From Acidilobaceae archaeon (GTDB lineage Archaea; Thermoproteota; Thermoprotei_A; Sulfolobales; Acidilobaceae), in NCBI GenBank assembly GCA_026986415.1, contig JALSOR010000080.1, forward strand, positions 1 to 36,358: a stretch of 36,358 nucleotides of DNA. Direction: 5' to 3'. The position numbers and the translations under genes are program-made. The notes below the pieces were generated by a model. It saw only the letters and a program-made list of their open reading frames with translations, was not told the DNA's origin and did not search any database. Positions 8,268-17,839 of the stretch are shown here, piece by piece. Every line of letters begins with the position of its first letter. The first letter of the stretch is position 1.

Positions 8268-9706
8268 GAGAGTATCGCCTCCCCGTACTTTTCTATGTAG
8301 AATTCGCGGAGGCGCGCGTGGAACTCGTCGGGGGTGAGTGTTGCTGTCTCGGCGAGGAATCTGGCCCTGTCTGCCAGTTCCTCTACCGCGTCTGTGCCTG
8401 GCATGCCTATTTTCTCCCATGCCGGTGTTATCTTGGTGCTCCTCTCCGCTATCTCCTCGGCCGTGGCTGGCTTGTGCGTGTCCATCGTGGGGGACCATTC
8501 TATGACCTCGACTATCTCGTCCCCGTCGATCTCCGACACGCCCACAAGCCTACGTATAGCCCCGCCACCCCTCAGGGGGATCCTGCGGACATGGGCGAAA
8601 GCGGTTATAACGTTGAGGAAGAGGGGTGGGAGGCTGATAGGGTCTAGGCGCAGCCTGAGTATCGCCGACTCGGGGCTGTCCGCATGGAATGTTGTCATGC
8701 ACCCGTGCCCGCTAGCAGCAGCCTGGGCTAGGAGGCGGGCTTCCCTGCCCCTCACCTCGCCCACGATCAGGTATTCCGCCCGCCTCCTCATGGCGAACTT
8801 CAGCAGCTCCTCCAGGCCTATCTCCCTTATCTCTCCCCCTGGGGGTTGGGGTCTAGCGACGAGGCTGTCCCAGTGGGGGTGTTGGAGCCGTATCTCGGGC
8901 GTGTCCTCTATCGTGACTATCCTGTAGTATGGTGGTAGTAGTCCTGCGAGGGCCTGGAGGAGTGTCGTCTTCCCGCTGCCCATGTTGCCTATTATAACTA
9001 TGAATCCCTGGGCTTCCAGTAGCATCCACAGGTATGCGGCGGCTAGGGGGCTTATCATTCTTGATGAGACCAGGTCGGCCATGGTTATTGGCTTGTCAGG
9101 GTATTTCCTTATAACAGCTGTGCTCCCGAACCTGGAGACTTCGCGTGAGAATGTTACTGCTATACGGTGTCCTTCGAGGGTTAGCCCTTCTGCTATGGGT
9201 GATGCTATGCTTATCATTCTCCCCGCTTTTCTTGCTAGCTGTATGCTCAGGCTGTCTGCCTCCTCTCTTGTGAGGCTGAGGTCGACTTCTATCCATCTGC
9301 TCGGCATGTACTTGTGTATTACGGCTATGTTGCGTTCCGGCCCGTCTACAGCTATTTCTTCGACATACTTATCAATAATTAGCGGGTATATCTTCCCGTA
9401 GCCGCTTTTGAGCTTGTCCAAGTGGTACTTCTCTGCTTGTGTTTCGGGCTGGGCGAGCCCTGAGAGTAGCATGTTGAGTCTTTCTCTCGAGGGTTCCGGG
9501 GGTTCCTGGAATGCTAGCCTGGCGAGCCCGTCGTCCCCCCGGTATATGATGTAGTCTACGGGGCCTGTGCTGTATTTTGCGAGTATTCTCCATTCTTCCC
9601 CTACAAATCTCTCCTCTATTCTGCGTGTTTCCGGTTCTACAAGTCTAACGTGTTCTTTAACGGTTTCTCTAGTATTATTTTTATTTAAAAAATTTTTGAG
9701 TATCAT
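8264..9706 (-). CDS. Type II/IV secretion system ATPase (GspE/FlaI/PilT-like)
   Basis: Walker A IGNMGSGKTTLLQAL, VTIEDTPEIRLQHPHW, LIVGEVRGREARLLAQAAASGHGCMTTFHADS. Confidence 0.95.
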   Translation of the reverse strand: MILKNFLNKNNTRETVKEHVRLVEPETRRIEERFVGEEWRILAKYSTGPVDYIIYRGDDGLARLAFQEPPEPSRERLNMLLSGLAQPETQAEKYHLDKLKSGYGKIYPLIIDKYVEEIAVDGPERNIAVIHKYMPSRWIEVDLSLTREEADSLSIQLARKAGRMISIASPIAEGLTLEGHRIAVTFSREVSRFGSTAVIRKYPDKPITMADLVSSRMISPLAAAYLWMLLEAQGFIVIIGNMGSGKTTLLQALAGLLPPYYRIVTIEDTPEIRLQHPHWDSLVARPQPPGGEIREIGLEELLKFAMRRRAEYLIVGEVRGREARLLAQAAASGHGCMTTFHADSPESAILRLRLDPISLPPLFLNVITAFAHVRRIPLRGGGAIRRLVGVSEIDGDEIVEVIEWSPTMDTHKPATAEEIAERSTKITPAWEKIGMPGTDAVEELADRARFLAETATLTPDEFHARLREFYIEKYGEAILS

Positions 9707-9728
9707 GTTTTATTCCCCGCCCGGAGGG

Positions 9729-10166
9729 CTAGCCCAGCTGGACAGGATCGCTCTGATGCTCCACACCATCAACACTATAGTGTACCACTACAGCCCTGGG
9801 CACGGTCTGGTTAGATACGAGGATGATAGTGTTCTTCTCTCCAGGGTTTAGCTGCACCGGTAATTCCTGGCCCGAGGCCGGCTTGAGTGTCACCGTGCTG
9901 GCGTTGGCTAGTATTCCGGTTACACCGGTGATTGTGACAGGCTTGTTGTAGTTGTTGAGAATGGATACTTCTATTAGCGTAGTGTTACTGTTTAGGGGCA
10001 TGCTTGACGCTGTTACTGCTAGCCCCTGAGCCATTGCCTGGGCCCTGCCAAGGCTAGACTGGAAATACTGGTAGACGAGCATGCCGCCGACTATTGTGGC
10101 GCTTATGAGTACTACCGCCGCTATTAGAGGGCTGAGCCCTCTCCTCGACTTTCTAGCCCGGATCAT
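9729..10166 (-). CDS. Archaeal type IV pilin-like protein with class III signal peptide
   Basis: MIRARKSRRGLSPLIAAVVLISATIVGGMLVYQYFQSSL: basic n-region, RRG|LSPLIAAVVL processing site, hydrophobic H-domain. Confidence 0.9.
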   Translation of the reverse strand: MIRARKSRRGLSPLIAAVVLISATIVGGMLVYQYFQSSLGRAQAMAQGLAVTASSMPLNSNTTLIEVSILNNYNKPVTITGVTGILANASTVTLKPASGQELPVQLNPGEKNTIILVSNQTVPRAVVVHYSVDGVEHQSDPVQLG

Positions 10167-10345
10167 GGCTATCGCCTGGGAGGAGGATATAGTTTAAGAA
10201 AAATAATGTGTATTTAATCGTTTTTTCCGGCGGCCTCTAAGGGGGCGGGGTGGTCTCCGGACGTGAATATTAGATTCAAAAATCGACTCCCAGGACCATC
10301 TTTTTGACAGTAAAATACCCGGGGGCGGAAACGCGGGAATCCTAT

Positions 10346-11308
10346 ATGGGAGGGTGTGTAGCCGTGGAGAGGGTAGAGGACCCGGTAATCCGGCCGGACA
10401 TGACGGTTCGCGAGCTTATAGATGCTTACTCTAAAATATACGGTTTCAACGCCGGCCACCTCTACAGGGCTATAGAGCTCCTCAGGAAGGGACTATCGAG
10501 GAGCAGGCTCCGCATCCTAACGTTCACCGCCAATCTTGTATCTACAGGTTTGAGAGGGATAATAGCGGACCTCATAGGGAAGGGCCTGTTTAATGTTGTT
10601 ATAACCACGTGCGGGGCGCTCGACCATGATATTGCCCGTGCAGTTGGGGGAGAATATCTTAAAGGCTTCTTCGAGGCTGACGATGTCGAGCTCTACGAGA
10701 AGGGCTACCATAGGCTCGGGAACATATACATACCCGTGGAATCGTACGGGCCGAAGGTTGAATCCTTCGTTAGGAAGCTTGTGGACAAGATGGAGAGCGA
10801 TGGCAGGGATAAGTGGGGCACCTACGAGATAGCCAGGCTGGCGGGCTCCATTATCGAGGATAAGAGGAGCATATTGAGGGCCGCAAGCAGTAGTGGAGCC
10901 TATGTTTTCGTCCCCGGCTGGCCCGACGGTGCCTTCGGGACGAGCCTCTTCATGGAGGCTCAGAGGAGAGAGTACAAGTTCACCGTAGACTACTTTATCG
11001 ATATGAAGATGCTCTCCGACATATTCTTCTCGTGGAAAGGGGAAGCGGCCGCGCTGATAGTTGGAGGGGGCATAAGCAAGCACCACGCAATATGGTGGAG
11101 CCAGTTCAGGAACGGCCTCGACTACGCAGTATACGTCACCACAGCGGTAGAATACGATGGAAGCCTGAGCGGGGCCCACCCACGGGAGGCGGTAACATGG
11201 GGGAAGATAAAGCCGGAAGGGGGAAGAGTGGTAGTCTATGGGGACGCGACTATAATCTTCCCAATAATCGCGGCTGGAATCCTAGATGTGCGGCCAGCAA
11301 CGAAATAA
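10346..11308 (+). CDS. dys: Deoxyhypusine synthase
   Basis: NLVSTGLRGIIADLIGKGLFNVVITTCGALDHDIAR; VPGWPDGAFGTSL; IVGGGISKHHAIWWSQFRNGLDYAVYVTTAVEYDGSLSGAHPREAVTWGKIK. ORF begins at 10304; the first residues are doubtful. Confidence 0.93.
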   Translation: MGGCVAVERVEDPVIRPDMTVRELIDAYSKIYGFNAGHLYRAIELLRKGLSRSRLRILTFTANLVSTGLRGIIADLIGKGLFNVVITTCGALDHDIARAVGGEYLKGFFEADDVELYEKGYHRLGNIYIPVESYGPKVESFVRKLVDKMESDGRDKWGTYEIARLAGSIIEDKRSILRAASSSGAYVFVPGWPDGAFGTSLFMEAQRREYKFTVDYFIDMKMLSDIFFSWKGEAAALIVGGGISKHHAIWWSQFRNGLDYAVYVTTAVEYDGSLSGAHPREAVTWGKIKPEGGRVVVYGDATIIFPIIAAGILDVRPATK

Positions 11309-11847
11309 CAATAGCAGGAGTAGACCTGGGAGCAGGCAGAAGCCCAACAGTCCTCGCCATAGCGACAACAAGATCCCTCCATGAACGCCGCCAATCAATC
11401 ATCCTAGAATCGTACGAGCACCCGTGGGATGCGATAGAAAGCATGCTACGCGAAAAGGCATCACTCGTGGCAGTAGACGCTCCACTCTACCCTCCAAAAG
11501 GTAGAGGCCTAAGAAAGGTCGAGAAAATACTGGCGGAGAACACGGGAACCCCGCTCCTCCCATGCAGTTTCAGGGGGATGGCGAAACTCTGCCTTCTCGG
11601 CGTGAGCATTAGAAACCTCCTTGAAGAGGCCGGCGTCTACGTGTTGGAGACATACCCTGCGGCGGCCGCCAGGAGATGCGGGCTCCCAAGGCCGAGGCGG
11701 AGACCGTTTAGGGACATATGCGATGCCCGCATAGCGCTGGCGGCCGCGTTCTCGGAATGCACCGGGAGGTCATACAGGGTTTGCGCCGGCAGGGAGTGCA
11801 TAGTGTTGCCGGATTGCGATATTCTGGTAGAACTATGCAAGCCTTAA
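11197..11847 (+). CDS. DUF429-like predicted RNase H-fold nuclease; start codon uncertain
   Basis: Conserved-looking part begins ITIAGVDLGAGRSPTVLAIATT ... ASLVAVDAPLYPPKGRGLRKVE ... VLETYPAAAARRCG. Nearest in-frame ATG is 11197, inside dys; there is no ATG/GTG/TTG nearer to the domain. Confidence 0.6.
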   Translation: MGEDKAGRGKSGSLWGRDYNLPNNRGWNPRCAASNEITIAGVDLGAGRSPTVLAIATTRSLHERRQSIILESYEHPWDAIESMLREKASLVAVDAPLYPPKGRGLRKVEKILAENTGTPLLPCSFRGMAKLCLLGVSIRNLLEEAGVYVLETYPAAAARRCGLPRPRRRPFRDICDARIALAAAFSECTGRSYRVCAGRECIVLPDCDILVELCKP

Positions 11848-11918
11848 AAATAAGACAGTATAAACATTTCTATCAGTATTATTTAGAAAATATATATGGG
11901 TTTGGGCAGGGAGCCCTG

Positions 11919-12419
11919 CTACTTCCTAATGCCCCAGAGCTTCTTTACAGCAGTCTTGAACCCAGCACTAATACTGTCGACAACCTTCGGGGACAGCTGC
12001 ATCCTTACCCTCTCCGGCGGTGGATAGGCGCTGCTTAGGGCTAGCGCTAGACTTAGAGCGTGGGTTAGCAGCGAGTGGGCGCCCTTATAGGGATCCTCCT
12101 TTATGAAGCCCTCGAAGTAGGGTAGCCACTTCTCGGGGTCACGGCTCCTCCTTATAAGGACAAGGTAACCTCCCACTACGGGGCCTATCTCTTGCTTCAG
12201 CTTATAGGCCTTATAGTTCTCGCTGCCCCCCTCTTCGAGTATATAGTCGTACTTCTTGAGGACGTCAACCATTACTTTGAAGACTTCCTCAGACTTTCTG
12301 CCCCCCATTCTTATCAGTGTGCTCTCCCTCTTCTCGGGGGTAGCACTCCTGAACTGGATGACGGGGCCTCTAGCCGTCTTCCTTAACACTAGCTTGTATG
12401 TTCTGTTCTCTAGGCTCAT
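11919..12419 (-). CDS. Conserved-looking hypothetical protein
   Basis: 166 aa ORF with good codon character; start preceded by aaaggaggtgcac (SD-like) and an upstream TATA-like atatttaaacc on the minus strand. Confidence 0.65.
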   Translation of the reverse strand: MSLENRTYKLVLRKTARGPVIQFRSATPEKRESTLIRMGGRKSEEVFKVMVDVLKKYDYILEEGGSENYKAYKLKQEIGPVVGGYLVLIRRSRDPEKWLPYFEGFIKEDPYKGAHSLLTHALSLALALSSAYPPPERVRMQLSPKVVDSISAGFKTAVKKLWGIRK

Positions 12420-12684
12420 ACCTGTGCACCTCCTTTACCAGTATTTCTTATAGGTCTCGTGTATTTTATGAGCAAACACGGGTTTAAATATGTCACCTTC
12501 ATCATTACATATTGAAACCATAGAGGAGAGCATCTATATTGAATTTAAAATGATATATAGTAATTACATGTAGGGTACGGGTTCGCTCTTTTACTTAAAA
12601 TGAAGTATGTATAAGCTATTATAATACGCCTTATATAGGGGTGCTATTTTTTAACTGGACGCTCATATACAGATATATCGAAAA

Positions 12685-13779
12685 GTGCTTTACAGGTGGC
12701 GTGTTTTGGCCAGTGAAACATATGCCAGGCCGCGTGGCGGTAATTCAAAATCTAATGGACACTTGTTTTACCGGAAGATCCAAAGGCTCGGTGCTTCAAG
12801 TCTTATAGTTACACTCCCGAAGGAGTGGGCTAAAAGGCATGGTATAAAGTATGGTGACGTGCTAACACTCTTCGACGAGGGGGACAAGCTGGTTATCGCC
12901 CCCAACAATACACGGAACATGATAAGCTTAGAGTTCAGCCTCAACCATACCCACGTCGAGAGACATGTCAACAGGCTAGTGCTATGCTCATACGTTTTCG
13001 GGTTCGACGAGGTCAGATTCATATCCGGCAAGAACATTAGGAAGGAGCAGTATGAGAGAGTAAAGAAGATGGAGCTCATCCTTCCAAACGTGGAGGTTAG
13101 GTATGATAAGAACGAGATAAACGTGAAGCTCGGTAGGAGAAACGAGAATCTCGTGGACAGGCTCATAGAGTATGGTAGGCTCATATCAAAACTATTCGCG
13201 GACTACGTGTCACTCCTAGCAGGCCAGAGAATCCCGACCGAGAGGGAACTAGAAGTTATCAGGAGGGAGCTAGAAGTCAGGTATGAGCACCTGATGAGGA
13301 TAAACTATCTCCTGCTGAGAACAGCCAATAGTGTGAAATCATACAATAAGATGCATGAGAGGAAGTGCAGGTACATGGTCTCAGCCAGCAATCTTATCGG
13401 TATAATAGCCGACTCCGCATATAAGCTGGGACTCGACCTCATAACGATGCTGGACCATCTAAGCGAGGATGAAAGGGAGAGGCTAGCCTTCCTCCTCCAA
13501 ATACTTGAGGTTGCCATATCAACAACGGTACTCTCAGTCAAACCTCCGAGCGTCAGGAAAAGCGAGGAGAGCTACATGAAAGTATCATACATACTAAGCA
13601 TGGAGGGCGACCTCGCGGAAGTCGTCTCAAACAGTAGCCCGGCGTTCGCATACTTCCTGGCCAAGATACTCGAGATCGCCAGGATAGTAGAGATAGCCGA
13701 GCACATAATGCTGTGCAACGCTTTGATAGAGAAATATAACCAGGCGGGACCGTCAAATTCCCCCAACCTCGTAATGTAA
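12685..13779 (+). CDS. PhoU-domain protein with N-terminal AbrB/SpoVT DNA-binding domain (phosphate uptake regulator-like)
   Basis: RKIQRLGASSLIVTLPKEWAKRHGIKYGDVLTLFDEGDKLVIAP (AbrB/SpoVT) followed by helical PhoU-like repeats. Exact start uncertain. Confidence 0.8.
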   Translation: MLYRWRVLASETYARPRGGNSKSNGHLFYRKIQRLGASSLIVTLPKEWAKRHGIKYGDVLTLFDEGDKLVIAPNNTRNMISLEFSLNHTHVERHVNRLVLCSYVFGFDEVRFISGKNIRKEQYERVKKMELILPNVEVRYDKNEINVKLGRRNENLVDRLIEYGRLISKLFADYVSLLAGQRIPTERELEVIRRELEVRYEHLMRINYLLLRTANSVKSYNKMHERKCRYMVSASNLIGIIADSAYKLGLDLITMLDHLSEDERERLAFLLQILEVAISTTVLSVKPPSVRKSEESYMKVSYILSMEGDLAEVVSNSSPAFAYFLAKILEIARIVEIAEHIMLCNALIEKYNQAGPSNSPNLVM

Positions 13780-13787
13780 GTCTAAAG

Positions 13788-13896
13788 GGCGGGGGAGGGG
13801 ATGCTGAGGAATCCCTGAGGAGGCGAGGCCCGGTCTAAGGGCCCAAAAATGCTTGGGGCCGATGGGCGCGCCCCGCATCGCTGAGCCTCCCCCACA
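13788..13896 (+). ncRNA. Candidate structured ncRNA in a convergent intergenic region (strand uncertain)
   Basis: GC-rich. GGGGGAGG 13791-13798 pairs with CCTCCCCC 13886-13893; GATGC 13800-13804 pairs with GCATC 13875-13879; GGCCC 13827-13831 pairs with GGGCC 13839-13843; GGGGC 13855-13859 pairs with GCCCC 13870-13874; the terminal stem is followed immediately by ACA. Confidence 0.35.
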
Positions 13897-13949
13897 CTGT
13901 TTCCTGTTCTGGGATTTGATATGCCCGGAGGCCTTCCAATCGTAATCCT

Positions 13950-14888
13950 CTATGAGAATACTCCTAGGAGGCCGGCTATGAACGAGGGAAGCCCGTGCCG
14001 GAGACCTGTAGAATAGCCTCCTTCAAGCATGATAACAGTCCTGCCGCTCCATTTACTGAGCATTGAGCCTATGAGCCTGAACGTCTTCTCAGTCGCGTTT
14101 AGGGAAACGAACGGTGTGTCATCCCTATAGGCGTCGAAGCCAGCACTAACAACGATATAGTCCGGGTCTATCTCTTCGAGCTCCAAGCCTATCTCTCTGA
14201 TTACAGCCTCGTATTCCCGGTCGCCCGCGCCAGGCCTCAAATTATAGTTCACCTTCGTACCCTGATACCCGGTTCTCCGTTCTAACCCTGTTCCCGGGTA
14301 TATCGTGCGAGCATCCTGGTGAATATCGAAGTGGAATATTGGCGTGTCCCACAGTATTTCCTGTGTGCCGTTACCGTGATGCGCGTCGAAATCGACAACG
14401 GCAGTACTGCCGTGATGCTTCCATAATCTCAACGCTAATAGAGCGCTAGTGTTGACAATGCAGAAGCCTAGCGTGGGGGCTCCGAGCGCTGGGCCTCCCC
14501 TGCCAGCATGATGTCCAGGCGGTCTCCCCAATATTAGAACTGGCCCCTCCCCTCTGCCCACGATATCGAGAGCGCTGGTCACGGCCCCGCTCAGCCTTCT
14601 TATAGCCCTGGGTGTTCCAGGGGATACGTACGTGTCAGGATCGAGGAATTCGACTTCCCCGCTGTTTGCCAGGGTAAGAATCCTGTTGAGATATTCTTGC
14701 GTGTGGGCTTCGAGATATGCCTCTATAGGTCCCTCCTCGGGCTCGATCCAGCTAACATAATTGGTTAACATTGAAAGGCCTGCGCGTGCCTCGCGTAGCC
14801 TTCCAGGATTCTCCGGGTGGGGATACGGGTCTGGCCGGTGGAGCATGAAATCCTCATGGTATAGTATTTTTATCAGGGCGGAGCGCAT
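13950..14888 (-). CDS. Histone deacetylase superfamily (AcuC/HDAC-like) protein
   Basis: GRPPGHHAGRGG, VVDFDAHHGNGTQEI, FHFDIHQDARTIYPGTG, VSAGFDAYRDDT, MLEGGYSTG: HDAC metal and catalytic motifs. Confidence 0.92.
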   Translation of the reverse strand: MRSALIKILYHEDFMLHRPDPYPHPENPGRLREARAGLSMLTNYVSWIEPEEGPIEAYLEAHTQEYLNRILTLANSGEVEFLDPDTYVSPGTPRAIRRLSGAVTSALDIVGRGEGPVLILGRPPGHHAGRGGPALGAPTLGFCIVNTSALLALRLWKHHGSTAVVDFDAHHGNGTQEILWDTPIFHFDIHQDARTIYPGTGLERRTGYQGTKVNYNLRPGAGDREYEAVIREIGLELEEIDPDYIVVSAGFDAYRDDTPFVSLNATEKTFRLIGSMLSKWSGRTVIMLEGGYSTGLRHGLPSFIAGLLGVFS

Positions 14889-14896
14889 CTACACGC

Positions 14897-16207
14897 TCAC
14901 CCCGATATGCCGGTTCTTACAAGCACGTGGGGCACGAGGCTGGGTAGCTCTATCTCCCACCATCTTAGCGGGTACACCTCCCGGCCTATACCTATGATTT
15001 TCCTTATTAGAGACGATAGTTTTCCTGTTATTCTAATCCTTCCTAGGCACGCGACAGGGTCTCCCTTCTCGACCAGGAACACTGCGTCCCTCGCGACGGT
15101 GGAGAACGTGCCATCGGCATAGTTCTGGAACCTTGTATACCAGTTGTTCGTCACGTAGACCATACGGTCTTCGAGGCCCATGAGCTCTTCCACACTGTAA
15201 GGCCCCGGGCTTATACGGAGCTGGAATGGGGCGGGGGCTTCTAGCCCTGCGTTAGCGGTCGAACGCAGTCCTAGCATTTTAGCAGTCCTAGTATTGTTTA
15301 AGATGTTTTTCAAGATGCCGTTCTGGATGATAGGCTTATCATAGGTAGAGAGGCCCTCCTCATCGAAAAGAGTATACTCGGGGAACCTCTCATCTAGAGG
15401 GGCATCCTCCAGGGTGAGATCCTTGCTGGCTATCTCGCTACCAAGCATCTCCTTTCTTATAAAGCTATACCCTGCAATAACAGAGAACCCCGAAGCCATA
15501 TGCGCGACCTCTCCCAGCAGGTTGCCAGCAACCATAGGGCCGAGCAGGACGGGCATGTCACTCTCCGATCCGATAGTGGTCTTCGGGAGCCGGCTGCACT
15601 CCTCTGCAAGACTCCTCGCAATAGACACTGACTTACGCGCCAGTGGGAAGTCTAGCTTCGAAGAAGTCCAGCTCCACTGGCCGCTAGAGCCATCACGGAA
15701 TATTCTAACGTATCCTTGGAATCCGGAGTTCGCACCGCTTAGAGCGGCTCCAGAAGTTGATACTAACACTTTATTCCTAACAATAGCTTCAACCTTCCCT
15801 GAGATATCCCCTGCAAGCTCTAGTTCTAACTCATCGTTTAAATCGTAGTTTTCAGGGTTTTCTAGGAAATCGGCGATCCGCCTGTCGACGCTGGAATAGC
15901 TCTTGCCTGTAGGCTCGGGGAGCCGCGTGTATAGTGGTGAGGGTTTCAGCTTGTCAAATACGTTCTTGAGCCTCCCAACGTTGGCGGGTGACACGTTATC
16001 CAAACGGGCTACGAGCACCCTCCCGTCACTCTTAGAGACGTATATTTTCGCGGTAATCGAGTCCCAGTCCTGCCATACGCTCGCCTCTCCCCTGGCAAGT
16101 TTAAGCATGGACCATCTAGAACGCTCAACAATAACGACAGCCTCATCCCCTATCCTTGAAGCGTTGGAGAGGAGGTCGTCCGCGATACTGTATAGGTTCT
16201 CGGTCAT
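14897..16207 (-). CDS. TldE/PmbA-family protein
   Basis: TldD/PmbA-family C-terminal pattern (LFDEEGLSTYDKPIIQNGILKNILNNTRTAKMLGLRSTANAG); lacks HExxxH; adjacent to TldD. Confidence 0.85.
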   Translation of the reverse strand: MTENLYSIADDLLSNASRIGDEAVVIVERSRWSMLKLARGEASVWQDWDSITAKIYVSKSDGRVLVARLDNVSPANVGRLKNVFDKLKPSPLYTRLPEPTGKSYSSVDRRIADFLENPENYDLNDELELELAGDISGKVEAIVRNKVLVSTSGAALSGANSGFQGYVRIFRDGSSGQWSWTSSKLDFPLARKSVSIARSLAEECSRLPKTTIGSESDMPVLLGPMVAGNLLGEVAHMASGFSVIAGYSFIRKEMLGSEIASKDLTLEDAPLDERFPEYTLFDEEGLSTYDKPIIQNGILKNILNNTRTAKMLGLRSTANAGLEAPAPFQLRISPGPYSVEELMGLEDRMVYVTNNWYTRFQNYADGTFSTVARDAVFLVEKGDPVACLGRIRITGKLSSLIRKIIGIGREVYPLRWWEIELPSLVPHVLVRTGISG

Positions 16208-17640
16208 ATCCTCACACCCCTAACCCTAACATGAGGGCCTCCAAACCATACAGGGACGCCCTGAGGCGGCTCCCCCTTCCCGCATATTCCAGAATAAAAC
16301 CTTAGATCTCTCCCCACAGCATCAATGCTACTGTACAATTCCTCGCTAGTGACCTCAAACACAGGATCCTTGACGGGCTCGGCTAGCCTACCGTTCTTGA
16401 CAAGGTAGGCTTCGAGGCCGACATATCTCTGCTTCCACCTATAATCGTCAATGTTCCACTCCATATACTTTTTAATGTAGACGCCTAGTTCGACATCCTC
16501 TATTAGCTCCTCGAAACTGTAGTCTCCCGGGGCCATATACGTGTTGGCCATTCTAACAATCGGCTCGCTCATATAGTTCATCGCGCGCGCTGCAGCATTA
16601 CTCTCGACGCCGTAAATGCTCGCAGTCTCCCTATTATGCAGTAGCTCGGATAGCACGCCATTCTCTATGAGCTTCCTCGGCCTCGCTCTTACACCCTCAT
16701 CGTCGTAGAGGTAGAAGCCGAGGCTTCCAGGTATGGTGGGATCATCGATAACTGTGACGTGTTCGCTACCTATCCTATAACCCACGGGCTTTTCCATGCG
16801 GTAGCTTAGGCCTGCCTGGGCAGCCTCCCTCCCTAGAACCCGGTCTGCCTCGCTAGGATGCCCCGCGGACTCGTGGACTATTAGCCCTACAACCTCGGGG
16901 CCGAGTATAACGTCTAGCTTTCCGTGGGGCGGTGGGACCGCTCTAGATAGCACAGTAAAGAGGCTCTTATAGTCGTCCTCAATTGCACTGTCAATACCAA
17001 TGTTTTCCACTATCTCGAACCCTCCGGAACCGCCCAGCTCGAAGAAGCGGGTCCTCCTCTCACCATTATACTTAACATTTAAATTATAAAATATATAAAC
17101 TTTTGGAATAACACTCTCAACGAGCGCACCATCACTCGACACTAGAATCTTATGCTCGACCTGATCCATATAGAACAGTGAAACCGAGGCTTCAACACCC
17201 CTAGGAGGCTCGGCAGAGGAAGCTATCTCAGCCGCAGTATCGGAACGGTCCACATCCGGGATAGAGCTTAGAGGCTTCCTCTCAATAACACTATACCTAG
17301 CAGTACCGAGCAGTCCCGGGCCCATCTCGACTTTCCGCTTAACCAGGCGCGAAGCAGCCCTAGCGGCAGCCACAGCCCTCTTCGCCGCGCTCTTAAGCGA
17401 GTCCATATCTAGCTTGCTAGTAGATGAGAACCCCAGGCCGCCATCAACAACCGCTCTGAACGCTATCCCGCTAGAATCTGAGGGAGACGCCTGGATAAGG
17501 CTTCCTGAGAGGTAGAAGGCACTAAAGCCCGTTATAGAATGGTACCGGGCCTCGGAGTACTCCGCTCCAAGCCTTCCCATATAGTCGGTAAGCTCCAAGA
17601 GGACGCTAGCGTCCACGATAGGAGAATCGGCCAAGGGCAT
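16204..17640 (-). CDS. tldD: TldD-family metalloprotease
   Basis: VGLIVHESAGHPSEADRVLGREAAQAG (HExxxH TldD motif), YLYDDEGVRARPRKLIENGVLSELLHNRETA. Confidence 0.9.
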   Translation of the reverse strand: MPLADSPIVDASVLLELTDYMGRLGAEYSEARYHSITGFSAFYLSGSLIQASPSDSSGIAFRAVVDGGLGFSSTSKLDMDSLKSAAKRAVAAARAASRLVKRKVEMGPGLLGTARYSVIERKPLSSIPDVDRSDTAAEIASSAEPPRGVEASVSLFYMDQVEHKILVSSDGALVESVIPKVYIFYNLNVKYNGERRTRFFELGGSGGFEIVENIGIDSAIEDDYKSLFTVLSRAVPPPHGKLDVILGPEVVGLIVHESAGHPSEADRVLGREAAQAGLSYRMEKPVGYRIGSEHVTVIDDPTIPGSLGFYLYDDEGVRARPRKLIENGVLSELLHNRETASIYGVESNAAARAMNYMSEPIVRMANTYMAPGDYSFEELIEDVELGVYIKKYMEWNIDDYRWKQRYVGLEAYLVKNGRLAEPVKDPVFEVTSEELYSSIDAVGRDLRFYSGICGKGEPPQGVPVWFGGPHVRVRGVRI

Positions 17641-17839
17641 AACGTCACCTCTACATTTAACACTATACTATACGCGCTACGGGTTCTAAAACAGTTCCTA
17701 CCAGGCATATGATGGGGGCTCGCGTAAGGGGAATGGTCATCACACTCTATCAGTCGACCGTCGTATCTTCACAGCCCCCAACCGTGAATCTACCGGGACT
17801 CAGGGAGGCTTTATCTAGCTTGACAGTCTCGAGAGCGAG

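Noticed and set aside
8268-8498. N-terminal 77 aa of the 571-aa FlaJ-like ORF
   Set aside because: Overlaps the ATPase gene in another frame, His/Arg/Gly-rich; the natural start is the ATGA overlap at 8267.
10517-11179. 220-aa - strand ORF
   Set aside because: Antisense to deoxyhypusine synthase with no protein-like motif.
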